From Candidatus Solincola tengchongensis (GTDB lineage: Bacteria; Actinomycetota; Geothermincolia; Geothermincolales; RBG-13-55-18), in the NCBI GenBank assembly GCA_015711895.1, contig MU158610.1:1484-16477 (forward strand): a stretch of DNA of 14,994 nt, read 5' to 3'. A program made the position numbers and the translations under genes. Shown piece after piece: positions 1 through 6,335 of this stretch (positions are counted from its first letter, which is position 1; every line of letters begins with the position of its first letter). The notes under the pieces are model-generated. The model searched no databases. It saw nothing but the letters and a program-made list of their open reading frames with translations, and was not told the DNA's origin.

Positions 1-270
1 CGCCCTGGCCATCTTGGCCTCGTATTTGTAGAAGGGCCCCGCGGTGCCCAGGGCCACGTCGTGCCCCCGGATGAGCTCCACCAGCCCGGAGTGGTCGTCG
101 GCGTCGGCCCGCACCGCTTTGCACTTGGGGCCCAACTCCGCCGCCAGCTGCTGGGCGGCCTCCAGGTTGTAGTCGGCGATGGTCACCTGGGTGACCGCAT
201 CCGTGGACGCCAGGTCCATCACCGCGCGCCTGCCCATGGCGCCCGCCCCACCGATGGCGATGACCTTCAT
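1..270 (-). CDS. Saccharopine dehydrogenase-like NAD(P)-binding protein, N-terminal part only (cut by window edge)
   Basis: The gene reads leftward and its 3' end lies outside the window; 90 codons are visible. The N-terminus MKVIAIGGAGAMG is a Rossmann dinucleotide-binding loop (GxGxxG at residues 8-13). A second strand ends in an acidic residue (VTIADYN, around 29-35), followed by a DADDHSGLVELI stretch and a GTAGPFYKYEAKMA segment. This layout is typical of the saccharopine dehydrogenase / lysine 6-dehydrogenase NADP-binding family, which oxidises or reduces amino-acid adducts in the cytoplasm. The substrate cannot be told from this fragment. The ATG at 270 is preferred over an in-frame ATG at 276 because AAGGAGGAG sits at the right distance only from the former. 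The gene is separated from the upstream TetR gene by 363 bp holding a Fur-family-like palindrome and a 9-bp-stem hairpin, so it probably has its own promoter. Confidence 0.85.
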   Translation of the reverse strand, partial: MKVIAIGGAGAMGRRAVMDLASTDAVTQVTIADYNLEAAQQLAAELGPKCKAVRADADDHSGLVELIRGHDVALGTAGPFYKYEAKMARA

Positions 271-329
271 CCTCATCTCCTCCTTCCCTTTACGACCTGC
301 ATTTCTTGCCATCCGACCTCACCCGCCGT

Positions 330-353
330 CTCCTCGCCACCTACGGCGAGGAG
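330..353 (-). other. Strong hairpin in presumed 5' leader of the saccharopine-dehydrogenase-like gene
   Basis: Arms CTCCTCGCC (330-338) and GGCGAGGAG (345-353) pair perfectly over 9 bp around a 6-base loop. It lies 60 bases upstream of the start codon at 270. There is no T-run in either direction, so it is more likely an RNA leader structure than an intrinsic terminator. Confidence 0.4.
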
Positions 354-462
354 TCCCCTTGACCATGCCCGGCCTTTCCTTCGGTGTCGCGCACGCGGCC
401 CATCCCGACACCATGGACGTTAGCCGTCTTCTGCCCAGAACAAGCGCCGCCCTATGGTTATC

Positions 463-477
463 TGGTAATCATTACCA
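463..477. promoter_or_regulatory. Fur-family-like 7-1-7 palindrome (candidate operator)
   Basis: TGGTAAT-C-ATTACCA is a perfect palindrome with two 7-base arms and one central base. This is the architecture of Fur, Zur and PerR boxes. It differs by one base per arm from the Gram-positive Fur box TGATAATNATTATCA and by one base per arm from the Zur box TCGTAATNATTACGA. It is 192 bp upstream of the saccharopine-dehydrogenase-like gene and well downstream of the TetR stop codon. The regulator is inferred from motif shape only; no Fur-family gene is in the window. Confidence 0.5.
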
Positions 478-633
478 TTCATCGTCCGGGGATGCCCCGG
501 CCGTGAACCCCTTTTTCCCCGAAGCCCGCCGAACCTCTCCCGGTCGTTTCGCGTACCTATGGGGCCTTCCCGCAAGGGGTGTTCCCTCACCCTGTCCTCA
601 TCCCCGCCGTAACCTAACCCTCGCGCCCCAGGT

Positions 634-1245
634 TCACGTCTCCCCGCCAAGGCCGTCGAGGAGGGCCCCGAAGACCAGCTTCAACCCCTCCCCGATGTCG
701 AAGTATTCCTCGTTCTCCAGCCACTCCAGCTCCAGGCCCTCGGCGGCTCCCAGCATGGCCAGGGCTAACTTGTCCGCGTCCGCGCGCCGTATCGCTCCCT
801 CCTCCATCCCCTGTTCTACCAGTGCGGCAATAGCTTTTCTCATTCCCAGATAATAGGAAGCGACCTTGCGCACGTATTCCTGGTCGAATATGTAATGGCG
901 GTCGGCGCGGAACTTCCACAGGAGCCGGCAGTGCTCCTTCTCCACCCGGTATAGGGCGATTACCTCGTCCAGGAGGCGGTCGAACTTCTCCCGGAAGGCT
1001 CCCTCCCAGCCCACGGCCTCCTCGAGCAGGCGGAGGAAGGCGGAGAGCATGTCCTCCACCAGGGAAAAGGCCAGTTCCTCCTTGGACTTCCAGTACCAGT
1101 AGATGGTCCCCTTGCCCAGCCCGGCCGCTTCGGATATCTCGGTCACCGTGGTGTTGTGGAAACCCTTCTGCGAGAAGAGCTTCAGGGCGGCCTCCTTGAT
1201 CTGGCCCTCGCGCTGTTCCTTGAACGGGTTGATCCTCTTAGGCAA
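634..1245 (-). CDS. TetR-family transcriptional regulator
   Basis: A 203-residue protein of normal TetR length. The N-terminal helix-turn-helix covers about residues 12-58, with the family-typical run GFHNTTVTEISEAAGLGKG followed by TIYWYWKSKEEL. The remaining 145 or so residues are helical and would form the ligand-binding and dimer domain (EKFDRLLDEVIALY, YYLGMRKAIAALVEQGMEEG). I choose the TTG at 1245, preceded by GGTGGTG, over the ATG at 1272, because the latter falls in the middle of a 28-bp perfect operator-like palindrome. Together with a promoter immediately upstream, that indicates autorepression. Neighbouring acyl-CoA dehydrogenase and thiolase genes suggest an acyl-CoA ligand and a role like the TetR-type FadR regulators of fatty acid degradation. 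The ligand is inference. Confidence 0.9.
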   Translation of the reverse strand: MPKRINPFKEQREGQIKEAALKLFSQKGFHNTTVTEISEAAGLGKGTIYWYWKSKEELAFSLVEDMLSAFLRLLEEAVGWEGAFREKFDRLLDEVIALYRVEKEHCRLLWKFRADRHYIFDQEYVRKVASYYLGMRKAIAALVEQGMEEGAIRRADADKLALAMLGAAEGLELEWLENEEYFDIGEGLKLVFGALLDGLGGET

Positions 1246-1256
1246 AAGACACCACC

Positions 1257-1284
1257 AATATCGACCGACCATCCGGTCGATATT
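1257..1284. promoter_or_regulatory. 28-bp inverted repeat, candidate TetR operator
   Basis: Arms AATATCGACCG (1257-1267) and CGGTCGATATT (1274-1284) are perfect 11-bp inverted repeats around accatc. The element overlaps the downstream edge of the -10 box and the expected transcription start of the TetR gene, the usual place for an autoregulatory TetR operator. The GACCG/CGGTC core resembles operators of fatty-acid-related TetR regulators, but that similarity is loose. Confidence 0.75.
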
Positions 1285-1310
1285 TAATCAAATCCGCCTG
1301 CCGAAATCAA
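1282..1310 (-). promoter_or_regulatory. Putative promoter of the TetR gene
   Basis: On the minus strand TTGATT (1305-1310, 4 of 6 with the sigma70 -35) is 17 bp from TTAAAT (1282-1287, 4 of 6 with the -10). The perfect palindrome begins inside the -10 box and covers the predicted start point. Match quality is modest but spacing and context fit. Confidence 0.45.
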
Positions 1311-1589
1311 GCAGAGCAATCGAATCCCCCCCTTCCCTGCAGCGCTCCGCTTCAGACCTCTATCGTCCTGCGGCCCTCCAATCCGGCTGCGGATGCCATT
1401 TTCCTGGCATCAATGACATGAGCAATAGGCCATTTCGACCAGCCGAGGCAGACACACGGCGAGGAAGGCCCCTCGCTTCGAATGGGGTATGTTCCGACTT
1501 CGCAAGGCTTCGCCACCGCCTCTTAAACAGGGGGTTTACCCGCTATCAAGGGGATTGGGGACCGGGAAGGAAAGCTAGAGGGTTTTCAG

Positions 1590-1810
1590 AAAGGAGGCCG
1601 GTTCCCCCGGTGAGTTTTTATCTCCGGGAAGGATGCAAGCTCTCCCGGTGGTGCCTTTGTATCTCTTGAAGATACCCCTACACACCGCTGAAACTCCTGC
1701 AGCCCGGAAAGGATGCCCGTTCCCTGATCATGCTCCCTTGTCTTCCGGAATGATACCGTTTCCCCCGGTGAACTACTTATGTTCCCTGGAAATCTTTGGA
1801 AGGTATGTCC
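1590..1810. repeat. Degenerate short repeats (about 80-90 bp spacing)
   Basis: The motif GGAA(A)GGATGC recurs at about 1627 and 1707, each time followed by a C/T-rich stretch and later a GATACC (near 1671 and 1752). A weaker third version, GGAAGGTATGTCCG, starts near 1799. TCCCCCGGTGA occurs near 1603 and 1761, and TCTCCCGGTG near 1641. The copies are too diverged and too irregular for a CRISPR array. They may be an old tandem duplication. The alignment was done by eye. Confidence 0.3.
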
Positions 1811-1833
1811 GCTTCCACGGAGGGATATGAAAT

Positions 1834-1857
1834 GAGGGGGGACGTGCGTCCCCCCTC
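1834..1857 (-). terminator. Strong G/C hairpin, possible terminator of the leftward cassette
   Basis: GAGGGGGGACG (1834-1844) and CGTCCCCCCTC (1847-1857) are perfect inverted repeats; the innermost pairs probably open to make a loop. Reading leftward the stem is followed by CATTTCATAT, a weakly T-rich tract. It is about 130 bp past the stop codon of the last acyl-CoA dehydrogenase, so it could end that transcript. ACGGAGGG at 1817-1824 can pair with 1853-1860 as an alternative. Confidence 0.4.
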
Positions 1858-1952
1858 CGTGAATAGAAGGTCTTCCTCAATCCGGCAATGCCTCTCTTAA
1901 AAGCCTCCTTGGTCATGCGGAGAGATGCACATCTATCCATCGTCTCCTTCTT

Positions 1953-1968
1953 ATACCCCGAGGGGTAT
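1953..1968 (-). terminator. Hairpin just downstream of the acyl-CoA dehydrogenase stop codon
   Basis: ATACCCC (1953-1959) and GGGGTAT (1962-1968) are perfect inverted repeats. The element begins 22 bases after the stop codon on the minus strand. It has no T-run, so it may be a 3' end stabiliser or a weak terminator rather than a canonical intrinsic terminator. Confidence 0.3.
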
Positions 1969-1989
1969 CACATTTCAAGACCTGACCCC

Positions 1990-3126
1990 TCAGCCGAGGA
2001 GGTGGCGGGCGATGACCACGCGCTGGATCTGGTTGGTGCCCTCGTAGATCTGGGTGATCTTGGCGTCGCGCATCATGCGCTCCAGGGGGTACTCCACCAT
2101 GTAGCCGTAACCGCCCAGCACCTGCACCGCATCCACGGTGACCTTCATGGCCACATCGCTGGCGAAGCACTTGGCCATGGCCGAGACCGCCGAGGCCTCG
2201 CGCCCCGCCCTCTCCACGAGGGCCGCCGAATAATAGACCAGCTGCCGAGCGGCCTCGATCTGCATGGCCATGTCCGCCAGCATGAACTGGATGCCCTGCA
2301 GGCGGGCGATGGGTCCTCCGAACTGCACCCTCTCCTTGGCGTAGGCCACGGCGTGATCCAGGGCCCCCTGGGCCAGCCCCACCGCCTGGGCGCCGATGGT
2401 GGGGCGGGTGCGGTCCAGGGTCATCATGGCGATCTTGAAGCCCTCGCCCTCCTTCCCCAGCAGGTTCTCCGCGGGGACCTCCATGTCCGTGAAGATGAGC
2501 TCCGTGGTCTGTGAGCCGCGGATGCCCATCTTGTGCTCGATCTTACCCACCTCGAAGCCGGGGAAGTCCTTTTCCACGATGAACGCGGAGATGCCCTTGA
2601 CCCCCGCGCTCTCGTCCGTCTTGGCGAAGATGGAATAGGTATCGGCGATCCCGCCGTTGGTGATGAAGCACTTCTGGCCGTTGATCACGTAGACGTCGCC
2701 CTTGCGCACCGCCCGGGTGGTCATGGCCGCGGCGTCGGAACCCGCTCCCGGCTCGGTGAGGCCGAAGGCGCATTGTTTCTCGCCCCGGGCCAGGGGCGGG
2801 ATGTACTTCTTCAACTGTTCCTCGTTCCCCGCCAGGAGGATGGGGGTGGAACCCAGCTTGTTCACCCCCAGGATGAGGCTGGTGTTCACGCACACCCGGG
2901 CCAGCTCCTCGATGGCGATGCATACCGTGAGGAGGTCGGCCCCCGCCCCGTCGTACTCCTCTGGGAAACAGAGGGCCAGAAGGTCGTTGTCCCGCAGGAG
3001 CTCGAACATGTCCCAAGGGTACTCGCCCTTGGCATCGATCTCCGCCGCCCGCGGCTCCACTTTCTCCTTGGCCAGCTGGCGGACCGTCTGCTGCAACATC
3101 TTCTGCTCTTCGGTCAGCTCGTACAT
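1990..3126 (-). CDS. Acyl-CoA dehydrogenase (FAD-dependent), last gene of the cassette
   Basis: A 378-residue protein of typical length for the short/medium-chain family. It would oxidise an acyl-CoA to the trans-2-enoyl-CoA with FAD, passing electrons to ETF. Visible landmarks in order: an N-terminal helical domain starting YELTEEQKMLQQTVRQLAKE; CFPEEYDGAG near residue 55; the flavin/substrate signature AFGLTEPGAGSDAAAM near 120-135; KCFITNGG; GIRGSQTTEL in the beta domain; the C-terminal helical domain; and IYEGTNQIQR near the end, where Glu362 matches the catalytic base of butyryl- and medium-chain enzymes (E376 of MCAD). The ATG at 3126 follows AAGGAGG by a good distance. It is 188 bp downstream of the thiolase gene with a structured leader between. 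Substrate chain length cannot be read from the sequence. Confidence 0.95.
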   Translation of the reverse strand: MYELTEEQKMLQQTVRQLAKEKVEPRAAEIDAKGEYPWDMFELLRDNDLLALCFPEEYDGAGADLLTVCIAIEELARVCVNTSLILGVNKLGSTPILLAGNEEQLKKYIPPLARGEKQCAFGLTEPGAGSDAAAMTTRAVRKGDVYVINGQKCFITNGGIADTYSIFAKTDESAGVKGISAFIVEKDFPGFEVGKIEHKMGIRGSQTTELIFTDMEVPAENLLGKEGEGFKIAMMTLDRTRPTIGAQAVGLAQGALDHAVAYAKERVQFGGPIARLQGIQFMLADMAMQIEAARQLVYYSAALVERAGREASAVSAMAKCFASDVAMKVTVDAVQVLGGYGYMVEYPLERMMRDAKITQIYEGTNQIQRVVIARHLLG

Positions 3127-3145
3127 CTTCCGTTCCTCCTTCCTT

Positions 3146-3174
3146 ACCGGGACCCGTCCCGGTGCGCCACCGGC
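3146..3174 (-). promoter_or_regulatory. Overlapping alternative hairpins before the ribosome binding site of the 3126 gene
   Basis: ACCGGGAC (3146-3153) pairs with GTCCCGGT (3156-3163). The latter overlaps CCGGTG (3160-3165), which can pair with CACCGG (3169-3174). The two stems share bases and cannot form together. The pair sits a few bases upstream of the AAGGAGG of the dehydrogenase, so it could affect translation or processing in the operon. Function is inferred from geometry only. Confidence 0.35.
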
Positions 3175-3314
3175 TATCGCCCGTCAAGCATCTTTATAAC
3201 CTATATGGCGACCATGGGCCATCATGGACCCTCCAGGACTGTGAATCGTCTCAGGCGCCCTCGCCTCCGGAAAGACCGTTTGGCTTTCCTTCCCGCGCCT
3301 CCTTGGGGAGGCCC

Positions 3315-4505
3315 TCAACCCACGCGGATGACCATCCCGTCCCCCTGGCCGCCGCCGCCGCATATCCCCGCGGCCCCGTAGCCGCCCCCGCGGCGGCGCA
3401 GCTCGTAGGCCAGGGTGGTTACTATACGCAGACCGCTCACCCCGATAGGGTGCCCGAAGGCTATGGCCCCTCCGTTGACGTTGACGTTCTCCATCTCCGC
3501 GGGGTCCAGTCCCAGGAGCTCCGTGGAGCGCCACACGACGCTGGCGAAGGCCTCGTTTATCTCCACCAGCTTCAGGTCCTTGACCTCCAGGCCGGCCTTC
3601 TTCAGGGCGCTGAGTATGCCCAGTGCCGGTTGGGGATGCAGGTCGGCGAACTCCCCGGCGCTCCACCCGTAACTGACGATCCTGCACAGGGGCTCCAGGC
3701 CCATCTCCCGGGCCTTGTCCGAGCTCATGACCACGGCGGCGCAGGCCCCGTCGTTGATCTGGGAGGCGTTGCCGGCGGTTATGGAGCCCTCCTTGTCGAA
3801 GGCCGGCTTAAGGGCGGCAAGCTTCTCCACCGTGGTGTCCGGGCGCACCCCCTCGTCGCGGTCGAAGATGAGGGGCTCCCCTTTCTTCTGGGGGATCTCC
3901 ACCGGGACGATCTCCTCCGCCAGGAGCCCCTTCTCCATGGCCGCCGCCGCCCTCTGGTGGGAACGGGCCCCCACCAGGTCCATCTGCTCCCGGGTGATCC
4001 CGTACTTGCGGGCCCAGATGTCGGACCCCATGCCCATGTGCACGTTCTCGAAGGCGTCCCACAGCCCGTCATGGATCATGCCATCCACCAGGGTGCCGTT
4101 GCCCATGCGGTATCCCAGGCGGGCCTTGGGGACGAGGTAGGGGGCGTTGGTCATGGATTCCTGGCCTCCAACCACGACGATCTCCGCCTCGCCCAGCTTT
4201 ATCATCTGGTCGGCCATCTCCAGGGCGGACATGGAGGAGATGCACACCTTGTTCACGTTGATGCACCATACCTCCTTGGGGATCCCGCCCTTTACCGCCG
4301 CCTGGCGGGCGGGGATCTGCCCCTGGCCCCCGGTGAGGACCTGCCCCACGATGACGCAGTCCACGGATGCCGGGTCGATGCCGCTCCTTCGCAAAGCCTC
4401 CCTGATGGCAATTCCTCCCAGTTCCTGGGCGGTGAAGTCCTTCAGAGCCCCCGCCAGCCTGCCGAAGGGGGTCCGCGCCGAGCTGACTATGACCGTCTCC
4501 TTCAT
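3315..4505 (-). CDS. Acetyl-CoA acetyltransferase / 3-ketoacyl-CoA thiolase
   Basis: A 396-residue class II thiolase of standard length. It cleaves 3-ketoacyl-CoA with CoA, or condenses two acetyl-CoA. The N-terminus VIVSSARTPFGRLAGAL is family-typical. The nucleophile is Cys88 in NKVCISSM. The oxyanion/active-site box NEAFA is present. His352 lies in GHPIGVSG (Val replaces the usual Ala), and the acid/base Cys382 lies in ICGGGGQGDGMV (Gly replaces the usual Ile after the Cys). All catalytic residues are therefore retained. The ATG at 4505 follows GGGAGGTAGGAG. It lies between two acyl-CoA dehydrogenase genes in the same direction, which favours a role in acyl-CoA degradation over polyhydroxyalkanoate synthesis. 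The context does not settle whether it acts on long chains or only on acetoacetyl-CoA. Confidence 0.95.
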   Translation of the reverse strand: MKETVIVSSARTPFGRLAGALKDFTAQELGGIAIREALRRSGIDPASVDCVIVGQVLTGGQGQIPARQAAVKGGIPKEVWCINVNKVCISSMSALEMADQMIKLGEAEIVVVGGQESMTNAPYLVPKARLGYRMGNGTLVDGMIHDGLWDAFENVHMGMGSDIWARKYGITREQMDLVGARSHQRAAAAMEKGLLAEEIVPVEIPQKKGEPLIFDRDEGVRPDTTVEKLAALKPAFDKEGSITAGNASQINDGACAAVVMSSDKAREMGLEPLCRIVSYGWSAGEFADLHPQPALGILSALKKAGLEVKDLKLVEINEAFASVVWRSTELLGLDPAEMENVNVNGGAIAFGHPIGVSGLRIVTTLAYELRRRGGGYGAAGICGGGGQGDGMVIRVG

Positions 4506-4626
4506 CTCCTACCTCCCTGATGCCGCGACCGATGCCGCTCTCCTTAATCCCACAACCCGGCTCCAAACCGGTATCCACGCTCACTATACCTATTCTCCAT
4601 CCCCCGCTTCGCCGTCGCCCTCTCCG

Positions 4627-5781
4627 CTACAGGCCCAGCTCGCGGGAGATGACCATCCTCTGCACCTCCGAGGTGCCCTCCCCGATCTCCAGGATCTTGG
4701 CGTCGCGGAAGAACCTGGAAACCGGGTATTCCTCCATGAAGCCGTAGCCCCCGAATATCTGCACCGCCTGGGTGGCGGCGCGCATGCACATCTCCGAGGC
4801 GAAGAGCTTGGCCATGGAGGCCTCCTTGGTGTGGGGCACGCCGGCGTCGCGCATGGCCGCCGCCTTGTAGGCCATGTTGCGGGCCAGCTCTATCTCCGTG
4901 GCCATGTCCGCCAGCTTGAAGGACACCCCTTGGAACTTGCCGATGGGCTGCCCGAACTGCACCCGCTCCTTGGCGTAGCGCAGGGCCTCCTCGAAAGCCC
5001 CCTGTGCCGTGCCCACGGCCAGGGCGGCGATGGCGATGCGCCCCCCGTCCAGGCAGTGCAGGAACTGCTTGAAGCCCTCCCCCCGCTTCCCGATGAGGTT
5101 GGATTCGGGCACCTTGCAGTCCACGAAGTTCAGCTCCCGGGTGTCCGAGGCGTGCCAGCCCATCTTCCTGTACTTGGGGGCGATGTTGTACCCGGGGGTC
5201 CCCTTGGGGATGAAGATGTTGGAGATCTCCTTCTTCCCGCTGGGGCGGATGCCGGTCACCGCGGTTATGGTCACCACCCCGCTCATCTCCGTGCCCGGAT
5301 TGGTGATGAAGCACTTGGTGCCGTTGATAACCCAGTGGCCGTCCCTGAGCTCCGCGCGGGTCTTGGTGTTCCCGGCGTCCGAGCCGGCCTCCGGCTCGGT
5401 GAGCCCGAAGGCCCCCAGCATCTTGCCCTGGGCCAGGGGGACCAGCCACTCCCTCTTCTGCTCCTCCGTGCCGTAGTAGTAGAAGGGCGCCGATCCCAGG
5501 GAGATGTGCGCCTCCACGGTGATGGCGCAGGAACCGTCCACCCTGGCCAGCTCCTCCACGGCGATGGCATAGGCCAGGTAGTCCCCGCCCGCCCCGCCGT
5601 ACTCCTCCGGCCAGGGGATGCCCAAAAGGCCGAGCTCCCCCATCTTGCGCACGATATCGTAGGGGAACTCGCCGGTCTCCCATAAGCGCTCAACGTGAGG
5701 GCGGATCTCCTGCTCTGCGAAGTCGCGGACCGTCTGGCGAAACAGCCGCTTTTCCTCGTCCAGCTCGAAAAGCATACTCAT
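4627..5781 (-). CDS. Acyl-CoA dehydrogenase (FAD-dependent), first gene of the cassette
   Basis: A 384-residue acyl-CoA dehydrogenase that differs clearly from the other two in the window. It begins MLFELDEEKRLFRQTVRDFAEQ, with IPWPEEYGGAGGDYLAYAIAVEELA in the N-terminal domain. The flavin signature is GAFGLTEPEAGSDAGNTKT, followed by KCFITNPG and KMGWHASDTREL. Its C-terminus has EIGEGTSEVQRMVISRELGL, placing the catalytic Glu at 368. The GEGTSEVQRM form is common in short- and branched-chain enzymes, but substrate choice is not proven. Start is uncertain: ATG at 5781 or 5775, or GTG at 5784; an AGGCAGG site serves either ATG. It heads the cassette, with a TATAAT promoter about 130 bp upstream and a structured leader. 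The thiolase follows after 121 bp. Confidence 0.93.
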   Translation of the reverse strand: MSMLFELDEEKRLFRQTVRDFAEQEIRPHVERLWETGEFPYDIVRKMGELGLLGIPWPEEYGGAGGDYLAYAIAVEELARVDGSCAITVEAHISLGSAPFYYYGTEEQKREWLVPLAQGKMLGAFGLTEPEAGSDAGNTKTRAELRDGHWVINGTKCFITNPGTEMSGVVTITAVTGIRPSGKKEISNIFIPKGTPGYNIAPKYRKMGWHASDTRELNFVDCKVPESNLIGKRGEGFKQFLHCLDGGRIAIAALAVGTAQGAFEEALRYAKERVQFGQPIGKFQGVSFKLADMATEIELARNMAYKAAAMRDAGVPHTKEASMAKLFASEMCMRAATQAVQIFGGYGFMEEYPVSRFFRDAKILEIGEGTSEVQRMVISRELGL

Positions 5782-5818
5782 CACCTGCCTCTTCTCCAGC
5801 TCCCTGCCTTACCTCATC

Positions 5819-5876
5819 CGCAGGCCACGTCGCTTCCGGGAGCCGCCGGAAGGGCCGTCGCAGGCCACGGCTCCCG
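5819..5876 (-). promoter_or_regulatory. Structured leader with mutually exclusive stems and a 40-bp-spaced direct repeat
   Basis: CGCAGGCCACG occurs at 5819-5829 and again at 5859-5869. CTTCCGG (5833-5839) can pair with CCGGAAG (5846-5852), while CGGGAGCCG (5837-5845) can pair with CGGCTCCCG (5868-5876). The two stems overlap at 5837-5839 and exclude each other. The element lies in the transcribed leader of the acyl-CoA dehydrogenase cassette, between the promoter and start codon. It matches no riboswitch I recognise. Confidence 0.4.
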
Positions 5877-5910
5877 CGGAGATCCTCCGGAGGGATGGAA
5901 TCCCGTGGGG

Positions 5911-5940
5911 ATTATATAGTAAACATCAGGCTTTATCCAA
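5911..5940 (-). promoter_or_regulatory. Putative promoter of the acyl-CoA dehydrogenase/thiolase cassette
   Basis: On the minus strand a perfect TATAAT (5911-5916) is 18 bp downstream of TTGGAT (5935-5940, 3 of 6 with TTGACA). This would start transcription near 5904 and give a leader of about 125 bases. The AT-rich patch stands out sharply in the GC-rich background. Confidence 0.6.
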
Positions 5941-6181
5941 CGATCGGCGAAGCGGGGTTCTTCTCCCGATGCGGGTGACCGCCTGTCCATGGTCGCCTTC
6001 TCCATCCCGATGAGATCACTGTTCTTTCCCCGATTCCCGGCCACACTCGCACTTCCGTGACGAATCGCCGGCGCGAGAACCGGCAGCGCCTGCCTATGCA
6101 ACCATGGGGTGGCGGGAATGCGCTTTCCGCGGCCTTCGCGGCGTGCGGACCATGAGGTGACCGGTCCATACGGCACCATGT

Positions 6182-6210
6182 TCGACATGAAAGGGGTCAC
6201 AACGTATATC
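6182..6210 (+). promoter_or_regulatory. Promoter-like sequence reading rightward into a gene-free stretch
   Basis: TCGACA (6182-6187, 5 of 6 with TTGACA) is 17 bp from TATATC (6205-6210, 4 of 6 with TATAAT). No plus-strand gene follows. A transcript would run antisense to the 3' end of the methyltransferase gene. It may be chance. Confidence 0.25.
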
Positions 6211-6239
6211 CGCGCCGTAAAGTCGCGTTAGAAGGAGCC

Positions 6240-6335
6240 TTTCCGTCCGGCAAGGCCTCCTCCAGATACGGCCCGGGCCGGAGGCGCCAAGCGCCACTCA
6301 ATGATTGGGAGGATTTCCGTCCGTGTTAGGCCTCC
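6240..6335. repeat. Two-copy imperfect direct repeat, 74 bp apart
   Basis: TTTCCGTCCGGCAAGGCCTCC at 6240-6260 is echoed by TTTCCGTCC-(gtgtt)-AGGCCTCCGCC from 6314. The copies share TTTCCGTCC and AGGCCTCC with slightly different spacing. They are probably a degenerate tandem duplication in non-coding DNA; no function is evident. Confidence 0.3.

Larger units (their letters stand above)
271..633. other. Intergenic region with palindrome and hairpins, no gene seen
   Basis: This gap separates the TetR gene from the saccharopine-dehydrogenase-like gene, both leftward. It holds a perfect 15-bp palindrome (463-477), a CCGGGG-ATG-CCCCGG hairpin (486-500) that may lie in the 3' tail of the TetR transcript, and a CTCCTCGCC / GGCGAGGAG hairpin (330-353) in the presumed leader of the downstream gene. 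Neither hairpin has a T-run behind it on the minus strand. Short open frames crossing the gap lack ribosome binding sites and recognisable products, so I do not call a gene. Confidence 0.6.
1285..1989. other. Long intergenic region (about 700 bp) with hairpins and degenerate repeats
   Basis: This lies between the TetR promoter and the end of the acyl-CoA dehydrogenase gene at 1990. Besides the TetR promoter at its left end it contains a GATGCCA/TGGCATC hairpin (1392-1411), a run of degenerate repeats (about 1590-1810), a strong G/C hairpin (1834-1857) and a smaller hairpin near the dehydrogenase stop codon (1953-1968). Small open frames across it lack credible ribosome binding sites and protein-like composition. 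No RNA gene was recognised. Confidence 0.5.

Noticed and set aside
1590..1810. CRISPR array
   Set aside because: The repeated blocks are few, diverged and irregularly spaced, with no constant repeat of 23-37 bases and no cas genes nearby.
3162..4520. Long plus-strand open frame of about 450 codons across the thiolase gene
   Set aside because: It is antisense to a thiolase with all catalytic motifs. Its translation is rich in His, Gly, Leu and Val with no recognisable domain, as expected from third-position GC bias.
4147..5685. Long plus-strand open frame of about 510 codons across the first acyl-CoA dehydrogenase
   Set aside because: It is antisense to a clear acyl-CoA dehydrogenase, has a biased composition and has no ribosome binding site.
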